Shown one piece after another: positions 55,375 through 63,718 of a stretch of DNA of 64,000 nt. The position numbers were made by a program, and so were the translations under genes. Within the stretch, counting starts at the first letter, position 1, and each line of letters opens with the position of its first letter. The notes below the pieces were generated by a model that had not been told where the DNA came from, did not search any database, and saw nothing but the letters and a program-made list of their open reading frames with translations. The stretch covers positions 1,550,001-1,614,000 of the forward strand of contig FSRV01000001.1 of the NCBI GenBank assembly GCA_900142905.1, read 5' to 3'. This stretch comes from Burkholderia sp. GAS332. GTDB lineage: Bacteria > Pseudomonadota > Gammaproteobacteria > Burkholderiales > Burkholderiaceae.

Positions 55375-56568
55375 TCAGGGGCGCAGGAGACGGTTCTCCA
55401 ATCGTCCATGCGCGAGATAGTGAGCAACAGGGTCGACACCGGCCGCTGCGACGTCGGGGTTGGCTTCGAGATACAGATTGGCATCGAAACCGATTGCGGC
55501 GAGCTCCGGGGGAATCACGGTTTTCTCCGGTTGAACGGGCCGGAGCGGGCGCCCCTCGAATCGACCGTAGTACACATAGTGCTGCAGCGCGTCCCCACCG
55601 GATGCTTCGACGTCCGGATTGGCTTTCAGATAAGCCTCAGCTTCGAATTCCAGAGGCGTCAGCGAAGACGGCATCCCGGTCAGGTCGTGGTAGCACAGGC
55701 ATCCCTCCGAGAAGAAATGGCAGACCAGTGCTTTGCGGCTCACCTGGGCGGGATTTTTCATCTTGCTGCCACCATGCAGCAGGTTAGCGTGCCATAGCAA
55801 CACGTCGCCTTTTTTCGGCAAGAAGTAGTGTGCTTCGAGCGCATGGTCGGCGATGATCTTCTGGATGGCTGGCTCGTAAATGTCGTGATACGCGGAGTAC
55901 CCGCACCCGAACGGCATTCCCAATGCATCGGACATGGCATACGGCAACTTGTGGCTACCGGGGTGAAAGACCAGCGGCCCCGAATCCGGATGGATGTCTT
56001 CGAACGCGATCCAGTTGGCGACCAGATATCCGTTGGGATACGTGGACATATGGATCGAGTCGGAGTGTTGTAGCTGCTCGCTGCTCTTGTGTCCGCCGAT
56101 AGTCTGAAACGGCGCGGCCTTCGCGCCCAGAAGCAGGCTGACCAATTCGCTCATTCTTTCGTCGAAAAGCATGGCCCGGACTTCGTCGACAGAGAAGTGC
56201 GGATTGAGCGTTCGGCCGGGTAGCGTATCGCCAGCGAACAGCGGCTCGACCGGCGGATTCAATACACCGGTTTCGATTGCCTTTTCATAGGCAGCCCACA
56301 TTTCATCAAGTTGCTTTTCGTCGAAAAAGCGATCAATGGTGAGATAGCCATCGTCAACCCATTTCCGACACCATTCGGCTTGTTGCTCGGTGATTTCCCG
56401 ATTTCTCAGACGCGATTCAATTTTCTGCTTGGCGTCCGGCAGATCAAGCCAGGGGTACGGGCCGCTCTGCGGGAAGGCTTCATATTTGAAGACTTGCGTC
56501 TGGCGGTCGATCGGCGTCTCCGCGACAACCGGGTGATCGAAAAAGCGTTTGTTCTCTCGCGTATTCAT
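55375..56568 (-). CDS. phytanoyl-CoA dioxygenase-like protein with C-terminal NPDV repeats
   Basis: The product is about 397 residues from ATG 56566-56568. The iron ligands are HSD at about residues 167-169 (QLQHSDSIHMS) and the distal His in LLWHANLLHGGS (about 263), with a conserved downstream Arg region. This is the Fe(II)/2-oxoglutarate fold of the PhyH family. Residues 308-344 and 361-397 are two 37-residue repeats (YLKANPDVEASGGDALQHYV... and YLEANPDVAAAGVDPVAHYL...). The codon and base composition is noticeably poorer in GC than its neighbours. It follows the methyltransferase by 71 bp on the same strand. The hydroxylated substrate is unknown. Confidence 0.85.
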   Translation of the reverse strand: MNTRENKRFFDHPVVAETPIDRQTQVFKYEAFPQSGPYPWLDLPDAKQKIESRLRNREITEQQAEWCRKWVDDGYLTIDRFFDEKQLDEMWAAYEKAIETGVLNPPVEPLFAGDTLPGRTLNPHFSVDEVRAMLFDERMSELVSLLLGAKAAPFQTIGGHKSSEQLQHSDSIHMSTYPNGYLVANWIAFEDIHPDSGPLVFHPGSHKLPYAMSDALGMPFGCGYSAYHDIYEPAIQKIIADHALEAHYFLPKKGDVLLWHANLLHGGSKMKNPAQVSRKALVCHFFSEGCLCYHDLTGMPSSLTPLEFEAEAYLKANPDVEASGGDALQHYVYYGRFEGRPLRPVQPEKTVIPPELAAIGFDANLYLEANPDVAAAGVDPVAHYLAHGRLENRLLRP

Positions 56569-56639
56569 TTTGGGCAATGATTTTGAATTTTCATGTTGAC
56601 TCGATCGATGCTGACCCGGTGCGCGCTGTGCTGTACAGG

Positions 56640-57539
56640 TCAATCGCGTGCACGCCCTTCTGCGCGCCCGAAAAGGGTGTAGTGTTCGGCCCCTGATTTG
56701 AAGTGCCCATTCGCTACAGCCTGTGCGACATCGGGGTTTCGTTCAAGATAGCCAGTTTCGTTGAACTTGGGGATGCGCGTAGCATAAAGAAGAATCGAAG
56801 GGCCCGCTGGGTGGTCATGGTCATCCAGCCCGACCATTACCGTCATGCCAAGCTCATTGAGAACCGTCATCAGGCTTTCTTTCGTTATCCAGTAGGCGTG
56901 CGGGGCGGTCCCGCCGATGAACTTCGTGTTCTCAATGCTCTGGCGGTAGTCCATTCGATGCGTCTCGATCGTCTTGCCGCGAAAACTGGAAATTTTCGGG
57001 TCGACTTCGAGGTGAGTCTGCATATTTGAATTGACCTTCGCAACATCCGAGTCGTAGTAATGCGTCCAGATGCAGATTGAGTCGGACGCGTGCGCCATGT
57101 CTTCCAGTAGGGAAACTGGATCGGTCATGTGATAAAGCACGCCGCTCGCAAGAATCAGGTCAAACCGCTGCTCACGCTTTCGAAGTAATGCCCGGAAGTC
57201 GCCATACATGAACTCGGCATTAAACTTCAAGGCATTCTGAACGAGCAAGCATTTCAGGAAGCACTTTGAGTTTGCCTCGATCGAAAGGATTCGTGACGCA
57301 CCGGCCTTGGCAAGCATGAAAGTATGGCCGCCTTCCATGGGGCCGAGTTCAAGCACGCTCTTCCCTGCAATGCCGCCGCACTCCCGTTCGAGCCACTGGA
57401 GGCGCCCATCTTCAAAGTGGGGGGCTGTGCCAAGGCCATAACCGGGCACATTCGATATCCACGTACCATCGAAGAGGGTGAGCGCCAAGGCGTGGCTCGG
57501 CTCTTCTGTCGAGTACAGGTCCAGCTCAGTTTCTTTCAA
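56640..57539 (-). CDS. SAM-dependent methyltransferase with C-terminal NPDV repeat
   Basis: This 299-residue protein has a class-I methyltransferase core: motif I in SVLELGPMEGGHTFMLAKAG (about residues 61-80), an acidic end of strand 2 (SIEAN, about 90), and a motif with LILASGVLYHMTDP. It closes with residues 259-299 carrying YLERNPDVAQAVANG, GAEHYTLFGRAEGR, the same module as in the dioxygenase. No signal peptide is present. The two genes are probably one transcription unit. The substrate is unknown. Confidence 0.85.
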   Translation of the reverse strand: MKETELDLYSTEEPSHALALTLFDGTWISNVPGYGLGTAPHFEDGRLQWLERECGGIAGKSVLELGPMEGGHTFMLAKAGASRILSIEANSKCFLKCLLVQNALKFNAEFMYGDFRALLRKREQRFDLILASGVLYHMTDPVSLLEDMAHASDSICIWTHYYDSDVAKVNSNMQTHLEVDPKISSFRGKTIETHRMDYRQSIENTKFIGGTAPHAYWITKESLMTVLNELGMTVMVGLDDHDHPAGPSILLYATRIPKFNETGYLERNPDVAQAVANGHFKSGAEHYTLFGRAEGRARD

Positions 57540-57627
57540 TTTGCTGTCCCCCTTCAGTCGTCGGAGTCACTAATTATTGCATGGCTGTAGGGGCGACTAC
57601 CGATACAACGGTGTGAGCAAATGTGAC

Positions 57628-57666
57628 AGCCCGCTAGCGCAAGCTACGCGGTTTTTTAACTTCTGG
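57628..57666 (+). repeat. direct repeat, copy 2 (flanks two-gene insert)
   Basis: It is a 39-bp near copy of the terminator hairpin downstream of the tRNA. It is slightly degraded: the 3' arm has lost two bases, so the stem is weaker and termination is doubtful. It has the same orientation as copy 1, 2.38 kb away. Confidence 0.85.
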
Positions 57667-57707
57667 TACTTCCGGTTTCCTCGTGCATGCGTTACGCGTG
57701 CTTGCAT

Positions 57708-58406
57708 TCAGTCCGACTCGATCGCCCATTCCACTGCCGCTTGCGCATGCAGCGCGGTCGTGTCGAACACAGGTAATGCGGAGTCTTCCGGCTTGATCAG
57801 CAGAGTGATTTCCGTGCAGCCGAGAATCACCGCCTGCGCACCCTGCGCAGCGAGTCCTTCAATCACACGCTGATACACCGCGCGCGAGGCCTCATTCACT
57901 TTGCCGTGGCACAACTCGTCATAGATGATGCGATGCACGTCCGCGCGTTCGGCTTCTTCAGGAACCCGTGTCTCGAGGCCGTAGCGCTCGCGTAAGCGCC
58001 CTGTATAGAACGTCTGCTCCATCGTATAGCGTGTACCCAGCAAACCCACCCGCTCGATTCCCGCGGCCCGCAGCGCGTTGCCGGTCGGATCGGCGATGTG
58101 CAGGAAGGGCACGTCGATCGCCTGTTCGATCGATTCACACACGCGATGCATCGTGTTGGTCGCCAGTATCACCAGGTCGGCGCCGCCGCGTTCGAGTTGA
58201 CGTGCGGCCTCGGCCATCTGTTTGCCGAGCGCGGTCCAGTCGCCGGCGCGCTGGTTGGCCTCGATCGACGCGAAGTCGACCGTCACCATCAGGCTGCGGG
58301 CATTGTGATGGCCGCCGAGGCGCGCCTTGGCGTGGCGGTTCATGAGCGCGTAGTACTCGGCGGTCGATTCCCAACTCATGCCGCCGATCACGCCGATGGT
58401 TTTCAT
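57708..58406 (-). CDS. aspartate/glutamate (hydantoin) racemase-family protein
   Basis: The product is 232 residues from ATG 58404-58406, with GGAG upstream; the longer open frame is Arg/Pro-rich and not used. The start is MKTIGVIGGMSWESTAEYY, and two catalytic Cys/Thr-type pockets are visible as LATNTMHRV (position of the first family cysteine) and ILGCTEITLL (second cysteine). The first reads Thr-Asn-Thr, so this is the subset with one catalytic Cys replaced, as in YgeA-like broad-specificity racemases. It is divergent from the amidohydrolase. Confidence 0.85.
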   Translation of the reverse strand: MKTIGVIGGMSWESTAEYYALMNRHAKARLGGHHNARSLMVTVDFASIEANQRAGDWTALGKQMAEAARQLERGGADLVILATNTMHRVCESIEQAIDVPFLHIADPTGNALRAAGIERVGLLGTRYTMEQTFYTGRLRERYGLETRVPEEAERADVHRIIYDELCHGKVNEASRAVYQRVIEGLAAQGAQAVILGCTEITLLIKPEDSALPVFDTTALHAQAAVEWAIESD

Positions 58407-58638
58407 GGTCTTGCTCCGTGGGGGATGATGTGGCGCGTTGTGCGTCGACGGCGAACGTCCAAGCCGAACGCCAGGCATCGAACGTGTGGAAAACCGAGTA
58501 TAGGCGGGCGTCATTGCCCGCAGCCGGTACGGATTTCTCTCTGCTCACCGGTACGGCGCCCTGTTAAAACGCAGGCACGCACGTTCTGACGCCGATAGAA
58601 TCGTAACCAGTCAAAGAGCGGTCAACAGGGAGCGAACC

Positions 58639-59940
58639 ATGGATCTGATCATCCGCCGCGCAATGCTGCCGCCGAGCGCCGCGTTGCAGCACAAGCAACA
58701 CCCGCAGCCGGTCGACGTAGGCATCGAAGCGGGCCGCATCGTCGCCGTCGAACCGAATCTGGCCGCGAGCGCGCGCGAAGAAATCGACGCTGCCGGTTCG
58801 CTCGTCACGCCGCCATTCGTCGATCCGCATTTCCACATGGACGCGACGCTGTCGTACGGACTGCCGCGCGTGAACGCATCGGGCACCTTGCTGGAAGGCA
58901 TCGCGCTGTGGGGCGAACTGAAGCCGGACCTCACCCAGGAGGCGCTGATCGAGCGCGCGCTGCAGTATTGCGACTGGGCTGTCGCGCGCGGTCTGCTGGC
59001 GATTCGCAGCCACGTGGATGTGTGCGATCCGCGCCTGCTCGCGGTCGAGGCGCTGGTCGAAGTGAAGCGTCGCGTCGCACCGTATCTCGATCTGCAACTG
59101 GTCGCGTTTCCGCAGGACGGCGTCTTGCGCAGCGCAGGCGCATTCGACAATCTCAAGCGTGCGATCGCGATGGGCGTCGACGTGGTCGGCGGGATTCCGC
59201 ATTTCGAACGCACGATGGCCGACGGCGCGCAGTCCGTGCGCATGTTGTGCGAGTTCGCGGCGGAGCAGGGCTTGCGGGTCGATATGCATTGCGACGAATC
59301 GGACGATCCGATGTCGCGCCATATCGAAACGCTCGCCGCTGAAACGCACCGGCTCGGCTTGCATGGGCGCGTGACCGGTTCGCATCTGACCTCGATGCAT
59401 TCGATGGACAACTACTACGTCAGCAAACTCCTGCCGCTGATGCGCGAGTCGGGCGTCGCCGCCATCGCCAATCCGCTGATCAACATCACGCTGCAAGGCC
59501 GTAGCGACACGTATCCGAAACGGCGTGGCATGACACGCGTGCCCGAGATGATGGCGGCGGGCATCAACGTCGCGTTCGGCCACGACTGCGTGATGGACCC
59601 GTGGTATAGCCTTGGCTCGGGCGACATGCTCGAAGTCGCGCACATGGGCTTGCATGTTGCGCAGATGACGGGCGTCGACGGCATGCATGCGTGCTTCGAC
59701 GCGGTCACGGTGAATGCCGCGCGTATTCTCGGTCTGGAAGGCTACGGCATCGCGCTGGGGTGCGCCGCTAATCTCGTGCTGCTCGACGCACGCGATCCGG
59801 TCGAAGCGATCCGCCTGCGCGCCGCGCGGCTCGCGGTGGTGAGCCGCGGCAAGGTGGTGAGCCGTGCGCCTGCTGCGCGTGCGGCGTTGTCGCTGGAAGG
59901 GCGTCCTGCGCAGGTGGATTTCAAACTGCATCGCGATTAG
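58639..59940 (+). CDS. cytosine-deaminase-like metal-dependent amidohydrolase
   Basis: The product has 433 residues. Metal ligands are visible: PHFHMD (about residue 64), MHCDESDD (about 216-222), HLTSMHSMD and FGHDCVMDPWY (about 312). This is the CodA/D-hydantoinase-like branch of the amidohydrolase superfamily, with an N-terminal beta-sandwich part (GRIVAVEPNL) and the matching C-terminal half. The substrate could be cytosine, isoguanine or another cyclic amide. It is divergent from a racemase, which suggests a cyclic amide or hydantoin-like compound. Confidence 0.85.
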   Translation: MDLIIRRAMLPPSAALQHKQHPQPVDVGIEAGRIVAVEPNLAASAREEIDAAGSLVTPPFVDPHFHMDATLSYGLPRVNASGTLLEGIALWGELKPDLTQEALIERALQYCDWAVARGLLAIRSHVDVCDPRLLAVEALVEVKRRVAPYLDLQLVAFPQDGVLRSAGAFDNLKRAIAMGVDVVGGIPHFERTMADGAQSVRMLCEFAAEQGLRVDMHCDESDDPMSRHIETLAAETHRLGLHGRVTGSHLTSMHSMDNYYVSKLLPLMRESGVAAIANPLINITLQGRSDTYPKRRGMTRVPEMMAAGINVAFGHDCVMDPWYSLGSGDMLEVAHMGLHVAQMTGVDGMHACFDAVTVNAARILGLEGYGIALGCAANLVLLDARDPVEAIRLRAARLAVVSRGKVVSRAPAARAALSLEGRPAQVDFKLHRD

Positions 59941-59975
59941 CCGCAGCGCGCAGCAGACTTGCGCGCGAATGGAAA

Positions 59976-60010
59976 AAGCCGGTGCTTGCTCACGCAAGTC
60001 ACCGGCTTCT
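59976..60010. terminator. hairpin terminator between amidohydrolase and prlC
   Basis: AAGCCGGTG...CACCGGCTT with an inner CTTGC/GCAAG helix forms a long stem. Both genes converge here, and A- and T-rich flanks allow function in both directions. Confidence 0.7.
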
Positions 60011-60060
60011 TGATCAGCGTCGGCGCTATCTACCACGCCGACTGATGCGTCAACGCAAGA

Positions 60061-62169
60061 TCAATGCGCCGCGGCAGGCGTCATGCCGTTGTGCCGCAAC
60101 AAGGCATCGATATTCGGCTCGCGGCCGCGGAATGCCTTGAACGATTCCATCGCGGGGCGGCTACCGCCCACTTCCAGAATCTCTTTGCGATAACGCAGGC
60201 CGGTCGCCTGATCGAGCACACTGCCGCTCGCGGCTTGTGCCGCTTCCTCAAACGCAGCATAGGCATCGGCGGAGAGCACTTCAGCCCACTTGTAGCTGTA
60301 GTAGCCCGCCGCATAACCGCCCGCGAAAATATGGCTGAACGTATTCGGCCAACGCGAGAACGGGGCTTGCGGCACCACGTGGAAACGCTCGTTGATCTCG
60401 CTCGCGAGTTCGGTGGCGTTCTTCGTGCCGGACGCATCGAAACCGGTATGCAGTTGCATGTCGAACATCGAGAACACGATCTGGCGCAACGTGCCGAGAC
60501 CGCTCTGGAAATTCTTCGCGGCGAGCATCTTGTCGAACAGATCGCGCGGCAGTGGCTTGGCGGTTTCGACGTGCGAGGTCATGTCGCTCAACACGTCCCA
60601 TTCCCAGCAGAAGTTCTCCATGAATTGCGACGGCAACTCGACCGCGTCCCACTCGACGCCGTTGATGCCTGACACGCCGAGTTCATCGACCCGCGTGAGC
60701 ATGTGATGCAACCCGTGGCCGAACTCGTGGAACAGCGTAATCACTTCATCATGCGTGAAGCAGGCGGGCTTGCCGCCGACCGGCGCCGAGAAGTTGCAGG
60801 TCAGGTACGCCACCGGCGTTTGCACGCCGCCGTGCGTGTGCTTGTGACGGCCGCGCGCGTCGTCCATCCATGCGCCGCCGCGCTTGCCTTCGCGTGCATA
60901 CAGGTCGAGATAGAACTGCGCGACGAGGCCGCCGTCCTGATTCTCGACACGGAAGAAGCGCACATCCGGATGCCATACCGCCGCTTCATCCCGACGGATG
61001 CGCACGCTGAACAGCGTTTCGGTGACCTTGAAGAGACCTTTGAATACGGCGTCTTCCGGGAAGTACTGTTTGACTTCGTTCTCGGAGAACGAATAGCGCT
61101 GCTGACGCAGACGTTCAGCGGCAAACGTCATGTCCCACGGCTGCAGGTCGGTCATGCCGAGTTCGTTCGCGGCAAATTCGCGCAGTTCCGTCCAGTCCTG
61201 TTCAGCGTGCGGACGCGCGCGCGTGGCGAGGTCTTCGAGGAAGGCCATGACTTGCGCCGGCGACTCGGCCATCTTGGGCGCGAGTGAGACTTCGGCGAAG
61301 TTGTTGTAGCCCAGCATGTGCGCTTCTTCCGCGCGCAGCTTCAACTGGTCGGCGAGCACCTGAGTGTTGTCCCACTCGGGCTTGCCGTTGCCGTATTGCG
61401 GGCCGAGCTCGGAGGCGCGCGTCACATACGCACGGTATATCGCTTCGCGCATCGCGCGATTTTCCGAGTACTGCATCACCGGGAAATACGACGGGAAGTG
61501 CAGCGTGAATTTGTAGCCGGTCTTGCCTTCGCGCTCGGCCGCTTCCTTCGCGGCTTCGATCACGTCTTCGGGCAGGCCGGCGAGTTGTGCTTCATCGCCG
61601 GCTTCGACGACATAGGCGTAGGCGTTCGTGGCGTCGAGGACGTGATCCGAAAACGCTTTCGACAATCCCGCCTGGCGTTCCTGCAATTCGGCGAAATGCG
61701 GTTTCTGGTCTTCCGGCAACTCCGCGCCCGACAGGCGGAAATCGCGCAGCGCATTGCTGAGGATTTTCTTGCGCTCGCCGGTCAGCGACGAGAAATCGCT
61801 GCTGGCGTAAAGCGCCTTGTACTTCTCATACAGCGCGAGATTCTGGCCGACGCTCGACCAGAATTCGGTGACGCGCGGCAGATTCTCACCGTACACGGCG
61901 CGCAGCTCCGGCGTATCCGCTACGGCGTTCAGATGGCCGACCACGCTCCAGGCGCGCGACAGCGGCTCGGTGGCGCGCTCGACCGGCTCGACCACGTCGG
62001 CCCACGAAGCGGGCGTGATCGGCTCGGCGGCACGCTTGACGGCGGCGTCGGCATCGGCGAGCAGAACATCGAGGGCGGGCGTGACGTGTTCGGGGCGGAT
62101 TTCGCCAAAGCGCGGCAGGTCGGAGAAATCGAGGAGCGGATTGTCGTGCTTCGAGGGGGTAGTGGACAT
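60061..62169 (-). CDS. prlC: oligopeptidase A (M3 metallopeptidase)
   Basis: The product is 702 residues from ATG 62167-62169, with AGGAAG upstream; longer frames are Arg/Pro-rich. The zinc site is LFHEFGHGLHHML (HExxH) followed by the third ligand in ENFCWEWD (Glu). The N-terminal helical domain opens with SDLPRFGEIRPEHVTPALDVLL. This is the standard PrlC size. It degrades signal peptides and other short peptides in the cytosol. In Burkholderiales it sits near folD, as here. Confidence 0.94.
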   Translation of the reverse strand: MSTTPSKHDNPLLDFSDLPRFGEIRPEHVTPALDVLLADADAAVKRAAEPITPASWADVVEPVERATEPLSRAWSVVGHLNAVADTPELRAVYGENLPRVTEFWSSVGQNLALYEKYKALYASSDFSSLTGERKKILSNALRDFRLSGAELPEDQKPHFAELQERQAGLSKAFSDHVLDATNAYAYVVEAGDEAQLAGLPEDVIEAAKEAAEREGKTGYKFTLHFPSYFPVMQYSENRAMREAIYRAYVTRASELGPQYGNGKPEWDNTQVLADQLKLRAEEAHMLGYNNFAEVSLAPKMAESPAQVMAFLEDLATRARPHAEQDWTELREFAANELGMTDLQPWDMTFAAERLRQQRYSFSENEVKQYFPEDAVFKGLFKVTETLFSVRIRRDEAAVWHPDVRFFRVENQDGGLVAQFYLDLYAREGKRGGAWMDDARGRHKHTHGGVQTPVAYLTCNFSAPVGGKPACFTHDEVITLFHEFGHGLHHMLTRVDELGVSGINGVEWDAVELPSQFMENFCWEWDVLSDMTSHVETAKPLPRDLFDKMLAAKNFQSGLGTLRQIVFSMFDMQLHTGFDASGTKNATELASEINERFHVVPQAPFSRWPNTFSHIFAGGYAAGYYSYKWAEVLSADAYAAFEEAAQAASGSVLDQATGLRYRKEILEVGGSRPAMESFKAFRGREPNIDALLRHNGMTPAAAH

Positions 62170-62499
62170 AAGGCTTCCTGTCTGACGCGGGTGAACGGGT
62201 AATCGGGGTATCGACGGGCGCACGATGGCGCCCCGATGACACTCCACATGGACATTATTGGGGCAGGGCGCGCCGATTCCAATCCGTCGCAGACAAATTA
62301 TCAGATGTGGCGTGACCGTGTGCGGGGGGAGCGAATGCCGCAGGCGGATCGGGCGGGGGGAAGGCGCCGCCGGGTTGCGTCCGGCTCGCCGCGCCCGCCG
62401 TGCCGCGGCGCTCTGTGCGCCAACGAACGGTGCAAATTGCTGCCCTGCCGCATTCTGGCGTGTCACTACCGCCCGCGACGCTTTCTGTAAGAGGTATCG

Positions 62500-63615
62500 A
62501 TGAATCCGCTTTCGCACGCTCTATCGCGCAACGGCAACAATTTCGACCTCGTGCGGCTTCTTGCCGCCATTGCCGTCGTATATGGCCACTCGTATCTGCT
62601 GCAAGCGCCGGACGGCACGACGGACTGGGTCCAGAACGCGCTCGGCTTCGACGGCTTCGGCGCACTCGGCGTCTACGCGTTTTTTCTGTTGAGCGGCATG
62701 CTGGTGACCGCCAGTTTCGACCGTCAGCGCTCGGTGCCACGCTTCGCCGCGTTGCGCATCGCGCGCCTGTGGCCGGCGGTGGCGGGCGCTTCGCTGGTGA
62801 CCGTGTTCATCCTCGGGCCGCTGTTCACGACACTGCCGCTGCGCGACTACTTCGCCTCCGGCATGACATGGGCCAACCTCGACAACTTCTCCACCATCGT
62901 GCTGAAAACCGGCTGGGCGCTGCCTGGCGTATTCGAGCACAACCGTTTTCCCGTTGACGTCTGCGCACCGTTGTGGACACTGCCGCTCGAAGTGCGCTGC
63001 TATCTGATCGTGATGGTGACCGGCATGCTGGGGCTCTTGTCCAGCGCGCGCGGCGTGGCGCTGGCCGCGCTGCTCGGGTGCGCCGCGTTCGTTCTGCGCG
63101 TGCATCTGCCGCATCTGCAGATCGGACTGCGTGACTTCAGCGAAACGCCCGGCGGCTATTCGTTCTGGCCGGAGCCGTTTTTCATGCTGGGGATGCTGCT
63201 ATACGGCTGGCGCGAACAGTTTGACATCAACGGCCTGACGGCGCTCGCACTGACGATGGTGTTTCTGGTGTTCCGCGACACGGCCGGCGCGCAACCGCTG
63301 TTCTATCTGGCGTTTGTCTACGGCGTGCTGTGGGTGGGCACGACGCCGCTCTTGCGGCGCTTCGTGCCGCGTCACGATTACTCGTATGGGATTTATCTGT
63401 ACGGCTTCATGGTGCAGCAATGCGTCGCGAATATCGCGCCGCAGTTGAGCCATGTCACGGCGGTGCTGATCGCCGCGCCGTTCATCCTGCTGTGCGCGGC
63501 GCTGTCGTGGCACTGCGTGGAGCAGCCGGTGCTGAAGTGGTGCCGCGGGCGCCTGGCGCGTCGGCAGACGTCGCTTGGCACGGGTCTGGCGGCTAGGGAC
63601 CAGGCGGCGCGCTGA
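62500..63615 (+). CDS. acyltransferase-3 family membrane protein (OafA-like)
   Basis: The product has 371 residues. The N-terminal NNFDLVRLLAAIAVVYGHSYLL contains the catalytic His of acyltransferase-3 enzymes. About ten hydrophobic helices follow (LGVYAFFLLSGMLVTASF; PLWTLPLEVRCYLIVMVTG; FMLGMLLYGW; YSYGIYLYGFMVQQ), with the usual Arg/Lys-rich cytoplasmic ends. Family members acetylate surface polysaccharides. The prlC start is about 330 bp away on the other strand. The substrate is unknown. Confidence 0.88.
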   Translation: MNPLSHALSRNGNNFDLVRLLAAIAVVYGHSYLLQAPDGTTDWVQNALGFDGFGALGVYAFFLLSGMLVTASFDRQRSVPRFAALRIARLWPAVAGASLVTVFILGPLFTTLPLRDYFASGMTWANLDNFSTIVLKTGWALPGVFEHNRFPVDVCAPLWTLPLEVRCYLIVMVTGMLGLLSSARGVALAALLGCAAFVLRVHLPHLQIGLRDFSETPGGYSFWPEPFFMLGMLLYGWREQFDINGLTALALTMVFLVFRDTAGAQPLFYLAFVYGVLWVGTTPLLRRFVPRHDYSYGIYLYGFMVQQCVANIAPQLSHVTAVLIAAPFILLCAALSWHCVEQPVLKWCRGRLARRQTSLGTGLAARDQAAR

Positions 63616-63665
63616 GGGTGAGAGTTGGCGTGGATGAAGGATGGCGACAGGCATCCGACGCCTTG

Positions 63666-63694
63666 CATGCCGGCGAATCCGCTTCGCCGGCATG
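63666..63694. other. 12-bp perfect inverted repeat between acyltransferase and folD
   Basis: CATGCCGGCGAA (63666-63677) and TTCGCCGGCATG (63683-63694) flank TCCGC. It sits where two convergent transcripts end, and no U-tract is present. It could be a termination aid or a repeat-family palindrome. Confidence 0.7.
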
Positions 63695-63718
63695 AGCTTG
63701 CAGCGTAAGTTCGAAGCG

